DNA of 64,000 nt from CBDEUK01 sp965250225 (GTDB lineage Bacteria; Pseudomonadota; Gammaproteobacteria; Eutrophobiales; Eutrophobiaceae). The stretch spans positions 43,429-107,428 of the forward strand of contig CBDFNQ010000031.1 of the NCBI GenBank assembly GCA_965250225.1, written 5' to 3'. This document shows, piece after piece, positions 35,053-42,713 of the stretch (the first letter of the stretch is position 1; each line of letters begins with the position of its first letter). A program made the translations under genes and the position numbers. The notes under the pieces are model-generated. The model had not been told where the DNA came from. It saw nothing but the letters and a program-made list of their open reading frames with translations, and made no database searches.

Positions 35053-35131
35053 CTCTAACGTTTAAATCAGCCGGCCGAAAAAGCAGAGCGAAGCGACGCT
35101 TTTGAGGATCGGCTGGATTTTCTTGTTAAGT
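35053..35131 (-). repeat. attC site
   Basis: CTCTAAC (35053-35059) to exact GTTAAGT (35125-35131), 79 bases. AATCAGCCGG...CCGAAAAAGC pairs with GCTTTTGAGG...CGGCTGGATT. Confidence 0.82.
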
Positions 35132-35557
35132 GCAATTTACTTCATTATCTTTGTTAATGTAGTAGTACGATACCGCAATAAAACCGAGAGCGACAATGCC
35201 GCCATGAAAGAAATATTGGATAGGAATTAGTAACATAGAATTAATAAATGACACACCAATTCTAAGGTTATCCATAATGCTTAAGAAAAGAAATAAGAAA
35301 GCGACTAACAAATAGTAACCCTTTCTTTTAGGCCCGATTATTAGACAGAGAGTAACAAAGAGTAAACCCCATAAAAACATAGGCCATGCACTACAATCAA
35401 ATTCCCCAACGAAATATGCTCCGGGTTCAGGTACATATCCAAATCCTCTTGCGCAATGATTGTTGTAGTACATCGGAAACAAATTCGCACTATACATAGC
35501 GGCGAAGATACCTATAGCGCCTCGGGTAAAATCTACGATTATTTTTGGTATTTTCAT
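35126..35557 (-). CDS. Membrane protein of unknown function (cassette gene)
   Basis: One hundred and forty-three residues with three to four helices: GAIGIFAAMYSANLFPMY, MFLWGLLFVTLCLIIG, YYLLVAFLFLFLSIM and GGIVALGFIAVSYYYI. A Cys pair (NHCARGFG, FDCSAWP) lies in the first non-membrane loop. No family recognised. Stop lies in the attC at 35131. Confidence 0.6.
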   Translation of the reverse strand: MKIPKIIVDFTRGAIGIFAAMYSANLFPMYYNNHCARGFGYVPEPGAYFVGEFDCSAWPMFLWGLLFVTLCLIIGPKRKGYYLLVAFLFLFLSIMDNLRIGVSFINSMLLIPIQYFFHGGIVALGFIAVSYYYINKDNEVNCT

Positions 35558-35560
35558 GGC

Positions 35561-35678
35561 ACTTAACGTTTAGTTAAGCGGACTCGCACAGCCTAAAAAA
35601 AGGTGCTGGATTGAATTAATGAAACACATCCGGAACGGGAGCACGAATGCGAGTTCCGACTTCAACGCCTTGTTGGAC
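35561..35678 (-). repeat. attC site of the first cassette
   Basis: Exact ACTTAAC (35561-35567) to exact GTTGGAC (35672-35678), 118 bases. CGGACTCGCA pairs with TGCGAGTTCCG around a longer inner loop. The IS91-type transposase gene ends inside it. Confidence 0.78.
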
Positions 35679-36848
35679 AAATCCTCTCGGTGGTACGGCT
35701 GTATTCTTCTTATAGGAATTTTCAATACGCCTTCGATTATATCTCCTTGGGTAAACGGAAAAGACACGTTTTAACGGTGCCCCACAGGTACGACACGCCC
35801 AGTGTAACGGCTCTTTTTCAACTTTACCAGACACCCCCATCGCTTCAAACAAACCACCGACAATCTCACGACAGCGATTGCGTTTCGCCTGACATTGCGA
35901 GGCGTATAAACCGTAATGGCGCACCACATGCAATCCCGGTACCGGCACATGCCAAAGGATGCGTCGGATAAACTCTGTCGTCTTAAGAGACAGCAATTTT
36001 ATTTTATTATCACGATGGTCTTTATAATGAAACCGAACCGACTTCGCATCACAATGTACTATTTGTTTTGGATGGAATGGACCTCCTTTCAAGTAACGAG
36101 ACAAATACAACATGACGCCTTTACCTTGAGGGTATTGCGGCATGATGCGAACACTCCATTGTTTTTTGTAACAATCGCGATGAAGCTGTTTGAGTGCATG
36201 ACGGGATGATGTCGTCGGCACAATTAACTGTTGACGTTCTAACGCATCGTGAATCGCCGCTTGGAGTTTGCCTTTGTATAATGCTTTCACCACACGGATC
36301 GGTAATAAGAAATCATGCTCTATGGCTTGCCATTGATTTGAAGAGCTTAAACCACCGGCAGTGACTAAGGCATGAATGTGTGGGTGATAATTTAATTGCC
36401 GTCCCCACGTATGCAAGGTCATTAATATCCCCGGCGTTGCACCGAGATAACGTGTGTCTTTCAGTAATGTCATTAAAGTATCACGACACGCTTGAAATAA
36501 AATGGTCGTAAACCAGGCACGATTGTATTGCCATAACGGCAAGTACTCATGTGGCAAGGTAAAAACAAGATGATGATGCGGGCAATCAAGTAAGCGTCTT
36601 TTTTGTGCGTCTATCCAGTTATGTCGTGCACGTGCAGCACACAGTGGACAACTACGATGACGACATGAATGCAATTGTTTGTCTTCATGACCATTGGTAC
36701 AACTTAACTGATCATAACCTTGATTCATCGTGCGGCAATGCATAATCGCATCGGCGGCTTTTATATCTTTTAACGGTAATGATTGTTTATATAAATGAAA
36801 CGAACTCTTAAAAATATTTTGTAATAAACGATCAGGGTGATGTGCCAT
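35616..36848 (-). CDS. Second IS91-family HUH transposase, tail encoded by attC
   Basis: Start at ATG 36848 with AAGGA 9 bases before. Zinc-finger LHSCRHRSCPLCAARARHNW, HUH motif NYHPHIHALVTAGG, Tyr helix VMLYLSRYLKGG, and C-terminal HWACRTCGAPLKRVF. It differs clearly from the transposase at 33163. The last 21 or so residues, ending VGTRIRAPVPDVFH, come from the attC sequence, so the native end is fused or replaced. Confidence 0.82.
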   Translation of the reverse strand: MAHHPDRLLQNIFKSSFHLYKQSLPLKDIKAADAIMHCRTMNQGYDQLSCTNGHEDKQLHSCRHRSCPLCAARARHNWIDAQKRRLLDCPHHHLVFTLPHEYLPLWQYNRAWFTTILFQACRDTLMTLLKDTRYLGATPGILMTLHTWGRQLNYHPHIHALVTAGGLSSSNQWQAIEHDFLLPIRVVKALYKGKLQAAIHDALERQQLIVPTTSSRHALKQLHRDCYKKQWSVRIMPQYPQGKGVMLYLSRYLKGGPFHPKQIVHCDAKSVRFHYKDHRDNKIKLLSLKTTEFIRRILWHVPVPGLHVVRHYGLYASQCQAKRNRCREIVGGLFEAMGVSGKVEKEPLHWACRTCGAPLKRVFSVYPRRYNRRRIENSYKKNTAVPPRGFVQQGVEVGTRIRAPVPDVFH

Positions 36849-36902
36849 ATTAATACAATCCTTGTATTCTAATGTTATTGTTACCTCAGCGTTAGCTGAT
36901 TT
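35679..36902 (-). mobile_element. IS91-type element in the first cassette position
   Basis: The upstream end, read on minus, abuts GTTGAAC (36903-36909 on plus GTTCAAC), as for the other IS91-type element; next to it is a TCAGC...GCTGA hairpin (36892-36905 region). The downstream end seems to merge with the attC near 35678, where CAAG (a known alternative target) occurs. No recombinase gene in this copy. Confidence 0.55.
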
Positions 36903-36909
36903 GTTCAAC
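36903..36909 (-). repeat. Integron core box, candidate attI crossover
   Basis: GTTCAAC on plus (GTTGAAC on minus) is an exact core box and the last one before the integrase remnant, where attI should be. An IS91-type element sits directly against it. Confidence 0.5.
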
Positions 36910-36914
36910 AGTTG

Positions 36915-36975
36915 ATTATACGGAATCCATGTTAATAGATATTATACGGACGCCGTATAGTTCATTAAACATGGA
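36915..36975. promoter_or_regulatory. Nested dyad and candidate cassette promoter between attI and intI
   Basis: TATACGGACGCCGTATA (36943-36959) is a 17-base palindrome inside a wider dyad TCCATGTT...(A)ACATGGA (36926-36975) with the same centre. On minus, TTTAAT and TATAAT 17 bases apart (about 36967 to 36940) would make a promoter facing the cassettes; ATTATACGG is repeated at 36915 and 36941. Confidence 0.5.
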
Positions 36976-37066
36976 AATCAGATTGTTTGTTGTTGGGTGA
37001 TTTTTCCGTATCATTTTTGTATACTCCTTATTTTCAGGGATGTTTTATTAATAAGGAGATTAGCAC

Positions 37067-37408
37067 ATGGATGTTACAGGTCAAATTGATCCCGAATTGC
37101 CGAAAGGTTTTTGGGATTCCTACATTGAAAGACTTCAGAAACAGGGCGTTAAAACCAATGTGTTGCGATGGTACGTGATCCGGGCAGAGCAATTTCTTAA
37201 GGCTCACAGCTATACACAGTTTAGTCAGTTTGAACCTCAAGATGTCAGTAATTATCTACAAAAAGCAGGCCGAGAAAAGAGCTTGGCGGATTGGCAATTT
37301 CGGCAGCTTGTGGATGCTATACGGACGTTGTTTCCGCATAGTTCTGTTATCAACGACAAGACCGTGGATTGGGATTTCTGGTTAGAATCCTTGATGTTCT
37401 CCTTTTAA
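37067..37408 (+). pseudogene. intI: Integron integrase IntI, N-terminal remnant
   Basis: AAGGAG precedes ATG 37067. PKGFWDSYIERLQKQGVK, VLRWYVIRAEQFLKAHS, DVSNYLQKAGREKSLADWQF and RQLVDAIRTLF match the N-terminal region of the longer integron integrases of gammaproteobacteria. The frame stops after 113 codons and nothing resembling the catalytic domain (Arg, His-x-x-Arg, Tyr) follows before the ydcH gene. Orientation, divergent from the cassettes, is right for intI. The array thus has no working integrase of its own here. Confidence 0.8.
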
Positions 37409-37478
37409 TAATGAGAGCCGCCCATTAGTAATTCAGGTTAACTGGGCACAAGAAAACCGAGTACAAATACCTCCAAAT

Positions 37479-37507
37479 AAAAAACCCACCTGAGCGGTGG
37501 GTTTTTT
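37479..37507. terminator. Bidirectional rho-independent terminator
   Basis: AACCCACC - TGAGC - GGTGGGTT with A-runs before and T-runs after, between the convergent intI remnant and ydcH. Confidence 0.88.
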
Positions 37508-37529
37508 CCAAAATTGTTATTTATTAATT

Positions 37530-37754
37530 CTAAGCACTAGCTCTCTGATAATTTTTGATCATCATTGCCATTTGGTCTTTTATTAACAGTTTTTGTTTTT
37601 TTAGTTGTTCAAGAGATAAATCATCTATAGCGTTTTTACCTTCATTTGCCAGATCGATTTTCGTATTTAGATCGGTATGTTTTGTATGTAATCGAGAAAA
37701 ACCCTGGCTTTCATGTAACAGGGAATCAACTATATTTTGATCATATTCAAACAT
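37530..37754 (-). CDS. YdcH-family (DUF465) small coiled-coil protein
   Basis: Start at ATG 37754 with GGAGGA just before; the longer frame upstream is not conserved in kind. Seventy-four residues, all helical: MFEYDQNIVDSLLHESQGF, HTDLNTKIDLANEGKNAIDD, LEQLKKQKLLIKDQMAMMI. Typical YdcH/DUF465 length and heptads. Function of the family is unclear. First chromosomal gene right of the integron. Confidence 0.85.
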   Translation of the reverse strand: MFEYDQNIVDSLLHESQGFSRLHTKHTDLNTKIDLANEGKNAIDDLSLEQLKKQKLLIKDQMAMMIKNYQRASA

Positions 37755-38036
37755 ATATCCTCCATTGAATTGGATAGGGTGTGTATAAATGAAACGAGTT
37801 AATGCTAACTCGAAATTCAGGTGGGTTTGAGAAAGAACAGCATGATGTGCAGGCGAGTTAAGTCCTTTTACTGTCAAATTTGCACTGCGGAATAGGTGAT
37901 TTGAATTTATCATACTCTCACTCAAAGCGTAGTCGCTCAGAAACGTGATCTCAAGGTGAAAGCTACGGTTCTCTAAATTATTTTTTAGTGCTATGAAATA
38001 GAAGGATTTTTTTGCACAAAAGCAGAAAAATAATCT

Positions 38037-38372
38037 TCAATCGCCAATTTTCTTAGCCATATCAGGTACGGTGGAGGTGTCTCCTGCGAGCATGTATCGT
38101 GCCTCGTGCTCAAGCGCAGTCACATTTTCGTAAACACCTTCATCACGTTTGATCAATTTGGTGAATCCCAGGGACTTTAAATCCGAGTTTGAAGGTGTGG
38201 TTGAAATATTCGGCGGAGTGATGATTTTTTTGACTGGCAAAGCAGGATCATCTTCCACAGGCATTTGTTTGGCATAACAGACCTCGCCCCAGGTTTTAAT
38301 CACCATGTCGGAGGGGTGGTCCACTAACACCAGTTTTTGATTTGCTTCGCAAAAGTAGCTATAACAAGGCAT
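38037..38372 (-). CDS. FmdB-like / zinc-ribbon-type conserved protein
   Basis: One hundred and eleven residues beginning MPCYSYFCEANQKLVLVDHP, like the opening of zinc-ribbon regulatory proteins, with TWGEVCYAKQM and a conserved tail LKSLGFTKLIKRDEGVYENV. Only two or three Cys remain, so a full zinc site is doubtful. Function unknown. Its ATG is directly back to back with the gloB ATG. Confidence 0.6.
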   Translation of the reverse strand: MPCYSYFCEANQKLVLVDHPSDMVIKTWGEVCYAKQMPVEDDPALPVKKIITPPNISTTPSNSDLKSLGFTKLIKRDEGVYENVTALEHEARYMLAGDTSTVPDMAKKIGD

Positions 38373-39113
38373 ATGACAAATATATCACAAGATTTAGAGA
38401 TCCATGTGTTTCCCTGCCTGACGGACAACTACGCTTTTTTAATCCACGACCCGATCAGCAAACAAACAGCTGCTATCGATACCCCGGATGCCAAGGTCAT
38501 TGATAATGAATTAACAAAACGTGACTGGAACCTGAATTATATCTTCAACACCCACCATCATGGGGATCATGTCGGCGGGAATCTGGAATTGAAGGAAAAA
38601 TACCATTGTCAGATCATTGCCTCTGCCTACGATGAGTCACGGATCCCCGGTATCGATAAAACCGTTCAACAAGGCGATACCGTGTCATTGGGGGCGCATA
38701 AGGCCAGCGTCCATGAAACCCCCGGTCATACACTGGGGCATATTATTTATCACTTTGAACAGCAGGCTGTGTTATTCGTTGGCGATACACTATTTTCGAT
38801 GGGTTGTGGACGTTTATTCGAAGGCAGTGCTGAGCAGATGTATCATTCACTCGATATTATAAAGGGCATGAAGGACGACACGGTGATTTATTGTGCCCAT
38901 GAGTACACAGAAACCAATGCCCGGTTTGCGCTCACGGTTGAAACAGAAAATCCTGCCTTACAACAACGCTATGAAAAAGTATTAGCTCTAAGGGAGGAGA
39001 ACATTCCGACTGTACCTTTCCTGCTGAAAGATGATAAGCAAACCAATCCTTTCATTTTGGCGAAGAATGTAAAAGAGTTCGCTGAAAGACGACAACAAAA
39101 AGATAGTTTTTAA
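38373..39113 (+). CDS. gloB: Hydroxyacylglutathione hydrolase (glyoxalase II)
   Basis: Hydrolyses S-lactoylglutathione, the second step of methylglyoxal detoxification. Metallo-beta-lactamase metal site THHHGDHVGGN, HETPGHTLGHI, FVGDTLFSMGCGRLFEG and C-terminal glyoxalase II domain with YCAHEYTETNARFA. Length 246 is normal. The ATG at 38373 immediately abuts the opposite start codon; a GTG about 11 codons later is an alternative. Confidence 0.93.
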   Translation: MTNISQDLEIHVFPCLTDNYAFLIHDPISKQTAAIDTPDAKVIDNELTKRDWNLNYIFNTHHHGDHVGGNLELKEKYHCQIIASAYDESRIPGIDKTVQQGDTVSLGAHKASVHETPGHTLGHIIYHFEQQAVLFVGDTLFSMGCGRLFEGSAEQMYHSLDIIKGMKDDTVIYCAHEYTETNARFALTVETENPALQQRYEKVLALREENIPTVPFLLKDDKQTNPFILAKNVKEFAERRQQKDSF

Positions 39114-39124
39114 ATGATAATCCA

Positions 39125-40036
39125 CTAATCCACAATATCCGGTTCAATAAAGGTCCATTTCACAATTGGTGCCTGGCGTTCAATTTCAACCTCTAGCTCG
39201 TTGATCTGTTTTACCGTTTCTTCTACGGAGATACCGGCTTTCATTTTTACCTTGGCAGCCAACATGACCTGTGGGCCAAATTGCATGGTCATGGTGTTGA
39301 GTATTTTTTCGATACTGTCGTCTTTTTCGATAATTGAGTCTAATAACTCTTCGAGGTCTGGTTCCGCTGAACGACCAATGATCAAATGCATAACACGACT
39401 GGCTATGAATAAGGAAACGATTAGAAGAATGACACCAATACAGATCGAGCCCAGGGCATCGTACATTGGATTTCCGGTGATTGAGGCAATGGATACGAAG
39501 ATAGAGGCAATGATTAAACCTAATATGGCCGCTGAATCTTCACCAAGAATAACAATCAGTTCTGCATTACGTGTATCCCCGAACCATTCTTGAAAAGAGC
39601 GACCACGGCGCAAGGTCTTTATTTCCCTTAACGCCCCTGCAAGACTAAAGCCTTCCAGAATGACACCCAGGCCGAGTACGGTCAGTGCTATCCAGGCGTG
39701 TTGTAATGGTTCAGTCGCATGTAATTTATGCCAACCTTCATAGACGGAATACAAACCACCCATACTGAATAACATGATTGCAACCAGAAAACTCCAGAAA
39801 TAAGTGGCTTTCCCATAACCAAAAGGATGTTCTTCTGTGGCGGGCTTTTGCGATTGTTTTAAACCAATGAACAACAGGAGTTGATTGGTGCAGTCGGCAA
39901 AGGAATGTATGGCCTCCGCCATCATGCTACCTGAACCGGTGAAAAGGGCTGCGGCTGTTTTTGCTATAGCCAAACCAAAGTTAGCGAAAAAGGCATATAG
40001 GATCGCTTTAAAGGATGCATCGTGACCTGCGGACAT
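39125..40036 (-). CDS. Cation diffusion facilitator (CDF) family transporter
   Basis: Six membrane helices and a cytosolic C-terminal domain. Metal-site motif AEAIHSFADCTNQ (helix 2) and GEDSAAILGL (helix 5, with ED in place of the usual HxxxD) are as in the ZnT9-like branch of the family. RND of substrate cannot be read directly: zinc, iron or manganese are all possible. Convergent with gloB, 11 bases apart. Confidence 0.88.
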   Translation of the reverse strand: MSAGHDASFKAILYAFFANFGLAIAKTAAALFTGSGSMMAEAIHSFADCTNQLLLFIGLKQSQKPATEEHPFGYGKATYFWSFLVAIMLFSMGGLYSVYEGWHKLHATEPLQHAWIALTVLGLGVILEGFSLAGALREIKTLRRGRSFQEWFGDTRNAELIVILGEDSAAILGLIIASIFVSIASITGNPMYDALGSICIGVILLIVSLFIASRVMHLIIGRSAEPDLEELLDSIIEKDDSIEKILNTMTMQFGPQVMLAAKVKMKAGISVEETVKQINELEVEIERQAPIVKWTFIEPDIVD

Positions 40037-40214
40037 GTTTTTTCCTGGATTGTTATATGTTTGGGGTGTTTAATTTTGTCAGCATTTTATCAGTTGAAGC
40101 TTATTAGTAGAACGATATTTCCAACAGCATGAGAAAAAATATCAAATTCGGTGTCAACCATTTCCAGTTAACTGCGTTATTGCGTGTAAGTCATCAAAAA
40201 ATAGGAGGACTTAC

Positions 40215-40922
40215 ATGAGAATCAATGCAAGCAAAAACAACACTATTCTGTTAGGTGCGTTACTGGCTTCAATCCTCAGCACTGCTGCAATAGCCGAAGA
40301 AAGTGACTTATCGAATAGTGAATCTAACCGCCGCCACGAATTTTTTAATCGAATTGATACCAATAACGATGGTCAAATCAGTACCGATGAACGTCAGGCA
40401 GCGAGGTCGGCTTTCCGTAAACGGGCTGATAAAGATGGAGACGGCAAATTTAGCCGTGAAGAACGGCAACATGCAAGAGACCGCCGTGAAGATTTTCGTG
40501 ATCACAGGGAAGACCGATGGGATGGGCGTGAAGACGTACGCGACCGCCGCGAGGATGTAACCGATAGACGTGAAGATGTCCGTGACCGTCAGGAAGATGT
40601 GCTTGATCGCCGTGAAGATCGTTGGGATGCGAATCATAACTATCCACCTGGAACTGAAGCTGCGCGCAGAGATCGTCTGGAAGATATTCGTGATCGTCGT
40701 GAGGACGTTGCTGACAGGCGTGAAGATGTGCGTGATCACCGAGAAGACGTAGCCGATAGGCGCGAAGATGTCCACGACCGCAGAGAAGATCATTGGGATC
40801 GTCGTGAGGATGTCAGGGATCGTCATGATAAGCATTCCCGTGATAAAGGACATCATGCAAAACATCAACTCCAACACAAGGCACAAAAACGTAATAACAG
40901 ACCTCTTGCTCGTGCGCATTAA
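40215..40922 (+). CDS. Secreted EF-hand protein with RRED-type heptad repeats
   Basis: Signal peptide (ILLGALLASILSTAAIAEE), two EF-hand loops (DTNNDGQISTDE and DKDGDGKFSREE) and then about 120 residues built of the unit DRREDVxD/DHREDVA, with HNYPPGTEAARRD in the middle. The repeat is extremely charged, probably one long helix. The C-terminus is His/Lys-rich. Calcium-dependent periplasmic binding is inferred. Thirty-three bases ahead of the ECF sigma gene. Confidence 0.8.
   Translation: MRINASKNNTILLGALLASILSTAAIAEESDLSNSESNRRHEFFNRIDTNNDGQISTDERQAARSAFRKRADKDGDGKFSREERQHARDRREDFRDHREDRWDGREDVRDRREDVTDRREDVRDRQEDVLDRREDRWDANHNYPPGTEAARRDRLEDIRDRREDVADRREDVRDHREDVADRREDVHDRREDHWDRREDVRDRHDKHSRDKGHHAKHQLQHKAQKRNNRPLARAH
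40480..40835 (+). repeat. Degenerate 21-base tandem repeat coding DRREDVx
   Basis: Units such as GACCGCCGYGARGATGT recur in register with seven codons. Third positions differ between copies, so the protein repeat is conserved more than the DNA. This also produces a long false frame on the opposite strand. Confidence 0.7.
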
Positions 40923-40955
40923 GCAACTGATAATAAGCAAAGCTGGGGTTGGGGC

Positions 40956-41567
40956 ATGTCTCTAACTCCAGCTTTATTCGAACTTGAAGCGTTACCACAC
41001 TTTCAATCGACAAGGGGAAAAACACTGGACCAGTCTCAGGAATTGGAACGGTTCTTCAAGGAGGTAGAAAGGCGTGGTTTCAGGATGGCCGAAGTGGCGA
41101 CAGGGAACCGTGAGGAAGCCCTCGATATCTTGCAAGACGCTATGTTCAAGTTGGTGGAAAAATACTCGGATCGGAACCCTGAGGAATGGGGTCCATTGTT
41201 CACACGAATTTTACAAAGTCGGATCAAGGATTGGTATCGACGCAGTATCGTGCGCAACCGCTTTCGTGTCTGGTTTGGTCATAAAGATGACAATGACAGT
41301 AGCATTGATGCCATTCAAACAGCTGAAGATACTCGGGCAAAACGCCCAGAAGAATCTCTGGCTCAGGATCACAGTATGACAGTGCTTGCAGGAGCCGTTC
41401 GAGAGTTACCTTTACGGCAGCAACAGGCTTTTATGCTACGAGCTCTGGAAGGACTGGATGTTGCGGAAACGGCGAGCGCTATGATGTGTTCCGAAGGTAG
41501 CGTGAAAACACATTACTCAAGAGCCGTTCGTAAACTTCGTGAACAGCTGGGAGAACATTGGCCATGA
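40956..41567 (+). CDS. ECF-type RNA polymerase sigma factor
   Basis: Region 2 is seen in REEALDILQDAMFKLVEKY and ILQSRIKDWYRR; region 4 helix-turn-helix in LPLRQQQAFMLRALEGLDVA, ETASAMMCSEGSVKTHYSRA. An RNA polymerase sigma factor of about 200 residues followed by a short TM protein and a DUF3106 protein is a recurrent proteobacterial operon. Signal sensed is unknown. The stop overlaps the next start (ATGA). Confidence 0.88.
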   Translation: MSLTPALFELEALPHFQSTRGKTLDQSQELERFFKEVERRGFRMAEVATGNREEALDILQDAMFKLVEKYSDRNPEEWGPLFTRILQSRIKDWYRRSIVRNRFRVWFGHKDDNDSSIDAIQTAEDTRAKRPEESLAQDHSMTVLAGAVRELPLRQQQAFMLRALEGLDVAETASAMMCSEGSVKTHYSRAVRKLREQLGEHWP

Positions 41568-41905
41568 ATGAGAAAGACGACAGGTTAATTCAGAAAACTA
41601 AGGCTGAATTTGATCGCTCAGTTGAACAGATCGATGCTGAAACGGCTTCGCGGATCACGCAGGCGCGTTATCGTGTTTTGGAAAAAGCAAAAAAGAACAA
41701 TTGGACGATTTCGACCTGGTTGCCATTGAGTGGAATTGCAACGGCTTGTCTAGCAGTCATGGTATTTTTTGCCATGCCAGATCAAACGCAAGATCCCAAT
41801 ATGACAGAGGATGATCTGGATCTTATTTCGACAACGGAAGAGATTGAGTTATATGAAGAGCTGGAATTTTATCAGTGGCTCGAAGACTATGAACTGCCTT
41901 CGTAA
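41564..41905 (+). CDS. DUF3619-like membrane protein, possible anti-sigma factor
   Basis: One hundred and thirteen residues starting at the ATG that overlaps the sigma stop. Cytosolic helical N-terminus (DAETASRITQARYRVLEKAK), one membrane helix (WLPLSGIATACLAVMVFFAM) and an acidic outer tail (EEIELYEELEFYQWLEDYE). Topology and position behind an ECF sigma gene suggest it holds the sigma factor; there is no canonical zinc anti-sigma motif. Confidence 0.7.
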   Translation: MNEKDDRLIQKTKAEFDRSVEQIDAETASRITQARYRVLEKAKKNNWTISTWLPLSGIATACLAVMVFFAMPDQTQDPNMTEDDLDLISTTEEIELYEELEFYQWLEDYELPS

Positions 41906-42119
41906 TGTATTATTCCTGATCATGGGTTTTTGGCTGACATCTACTATCGCAGAGGAAACCGAACAGGAAATCCTGCCGTCTATCGACTTTCTGGAATTTC
42001 TGGGCGAATGGGAAACAGACAATGGTGTATGGATTGATCCTGTCGAACTGGAAGACGAGGAAATAGCAAAGCTGTTAGATGAATCGGATGATCATGGCAA
42101 TAGTGAAGTGTATGAATAA
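41889..42119 (+). CDS. Small secreted acidic protein
   Basis: ATG 41889 gives a signal peptide (NCLRNVLFLIMGFWLTSTIA) and a 55-residue acidic mature part (LPSIDFLEFLGEWETDNGVW, DPVELEDEEIAKLLDES). It overlaps the previous gene by 17 bases in another frame and the next by 8. The ECF operon context supports its reality; similar short genes occur at this place in other sigma/DUF3106 operons. Confidence 0.6.
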   Translation: MNCLRNVLFLIMGFWLTSTIAEETEQEILPSIDFLEFLGEWETDNGVWIDPVELEDEEIAKLLDESDDHGNSEVYE

Positions 42120-42711
42120 ATTTATAAACAGTATTTTATTCTGTTTGCTTTTGGCTTGTACTTCCGTAAACGCGGAGGAGGCTTTGCCGTGGGATCAATT
42201 AAGTAGCGAACAACAGAAAATTCTTCAGAAATTTACTGCTGACTGGGATGAATTTTCTCCTAAAAGACAACAACGTCTGCAACGTGGTGCGGAACGTTGG
42301 AATCAAATGGAACCAGCACAACGACAGCAGGCAAAAGAAAAGATGCAGCGCTATCAATCTATGGATCCAGAGAAACGCAAACAGCTGCGCGAACGTTTCA
42401 AAAAATTCAGACAGTTGTCACCTGAACAACAGGAAAAATTACGCAAACGCCGTCAATGGTTTAAAAGTTTACCGAAAGAAGAGCGGCGGGTTTTGAGAGA
42501 GAAATGGAAAAATATGTCGCCAGAAGAACGACGGGAGTTCCGACAAAAGATGCACGGTATTCCTCAGCAACAACGGCAGGAATTTAAACAACGTATGGAA
42601 CAACTTTCACCCGAGGAGCGTAGAGAGCTACGCCAAAAATGGCAAAACATGTCACCGGAAGAAAGAAAGTATTTCATTGAGCGGCAAAGAAAACACCCGG
42701 TTGAACGTTAA
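42112..42711 (+). CDS. DUF3106-domain secreted protein
   Basis: Signal peptide (INSILFCLLLACTSVNAEE), then four to five repeats of the type W..MSPEERREFRQKM / LSPEQQEKLRKRRQWFKSLP, all helical and very basic. DUF3106 proteins resemble periplasmic CpxP/Spy-like helical proteins in composition. As last gene of the ECF operon it is a candidate envelope-stress effector. Function unproven. Confidence 0.82.
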   Translation: MNKFINSILFCLLLACTSVNAEEALPWDQLSSEQQKILQKFTADWDEFSPKRQQRLQRGAERWNQMEPAQRQQAKEKMQRYQSMDPEKRKQLRERFKKFRQLSPEQQEKLRKRRQWFKSLPKEERRVLREKWKNMSPEERREFRQKMHGIPQQQRQEFKQRMEQLSPEERRELRQKWQNMSPEERKYFIERQRKHPVER

Positions 42712-42713
42712 AG

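Larger units (their letters stand above)
18988..37408 (-). mobile_element. Chromosomal integron cassette array with relict integrase
   Basis: About fifteen attC-like sites separate small genes that mostly read on the minus strand, each ending at or inside an attC. The relict intI at 37067 reads on plus, the divergent arrangement normal for integrons. At least five insertion sequences interrupt the array. The left limit is the attC remnant at 18988-19055, after the TauE/SafE gene; the right limit is the truncated intI. Cassettes differ in base composition and are unrelated to the housekeeping flanks. Confidence 0.85.

Noticed and set aside
40480..40835. Possible CRISPR-like tandem repeat
   Set aside because: There are no unique spacers between units; the period is seven codons and in frame with the gene.
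40308..40940. Long minus-strand frame opposite the EF-hand repeat gene
   Set aside because: It arises from the codon pattern of the repeat on the other strand; the plus frame has signal peptide, EF-hands and ribosome context.
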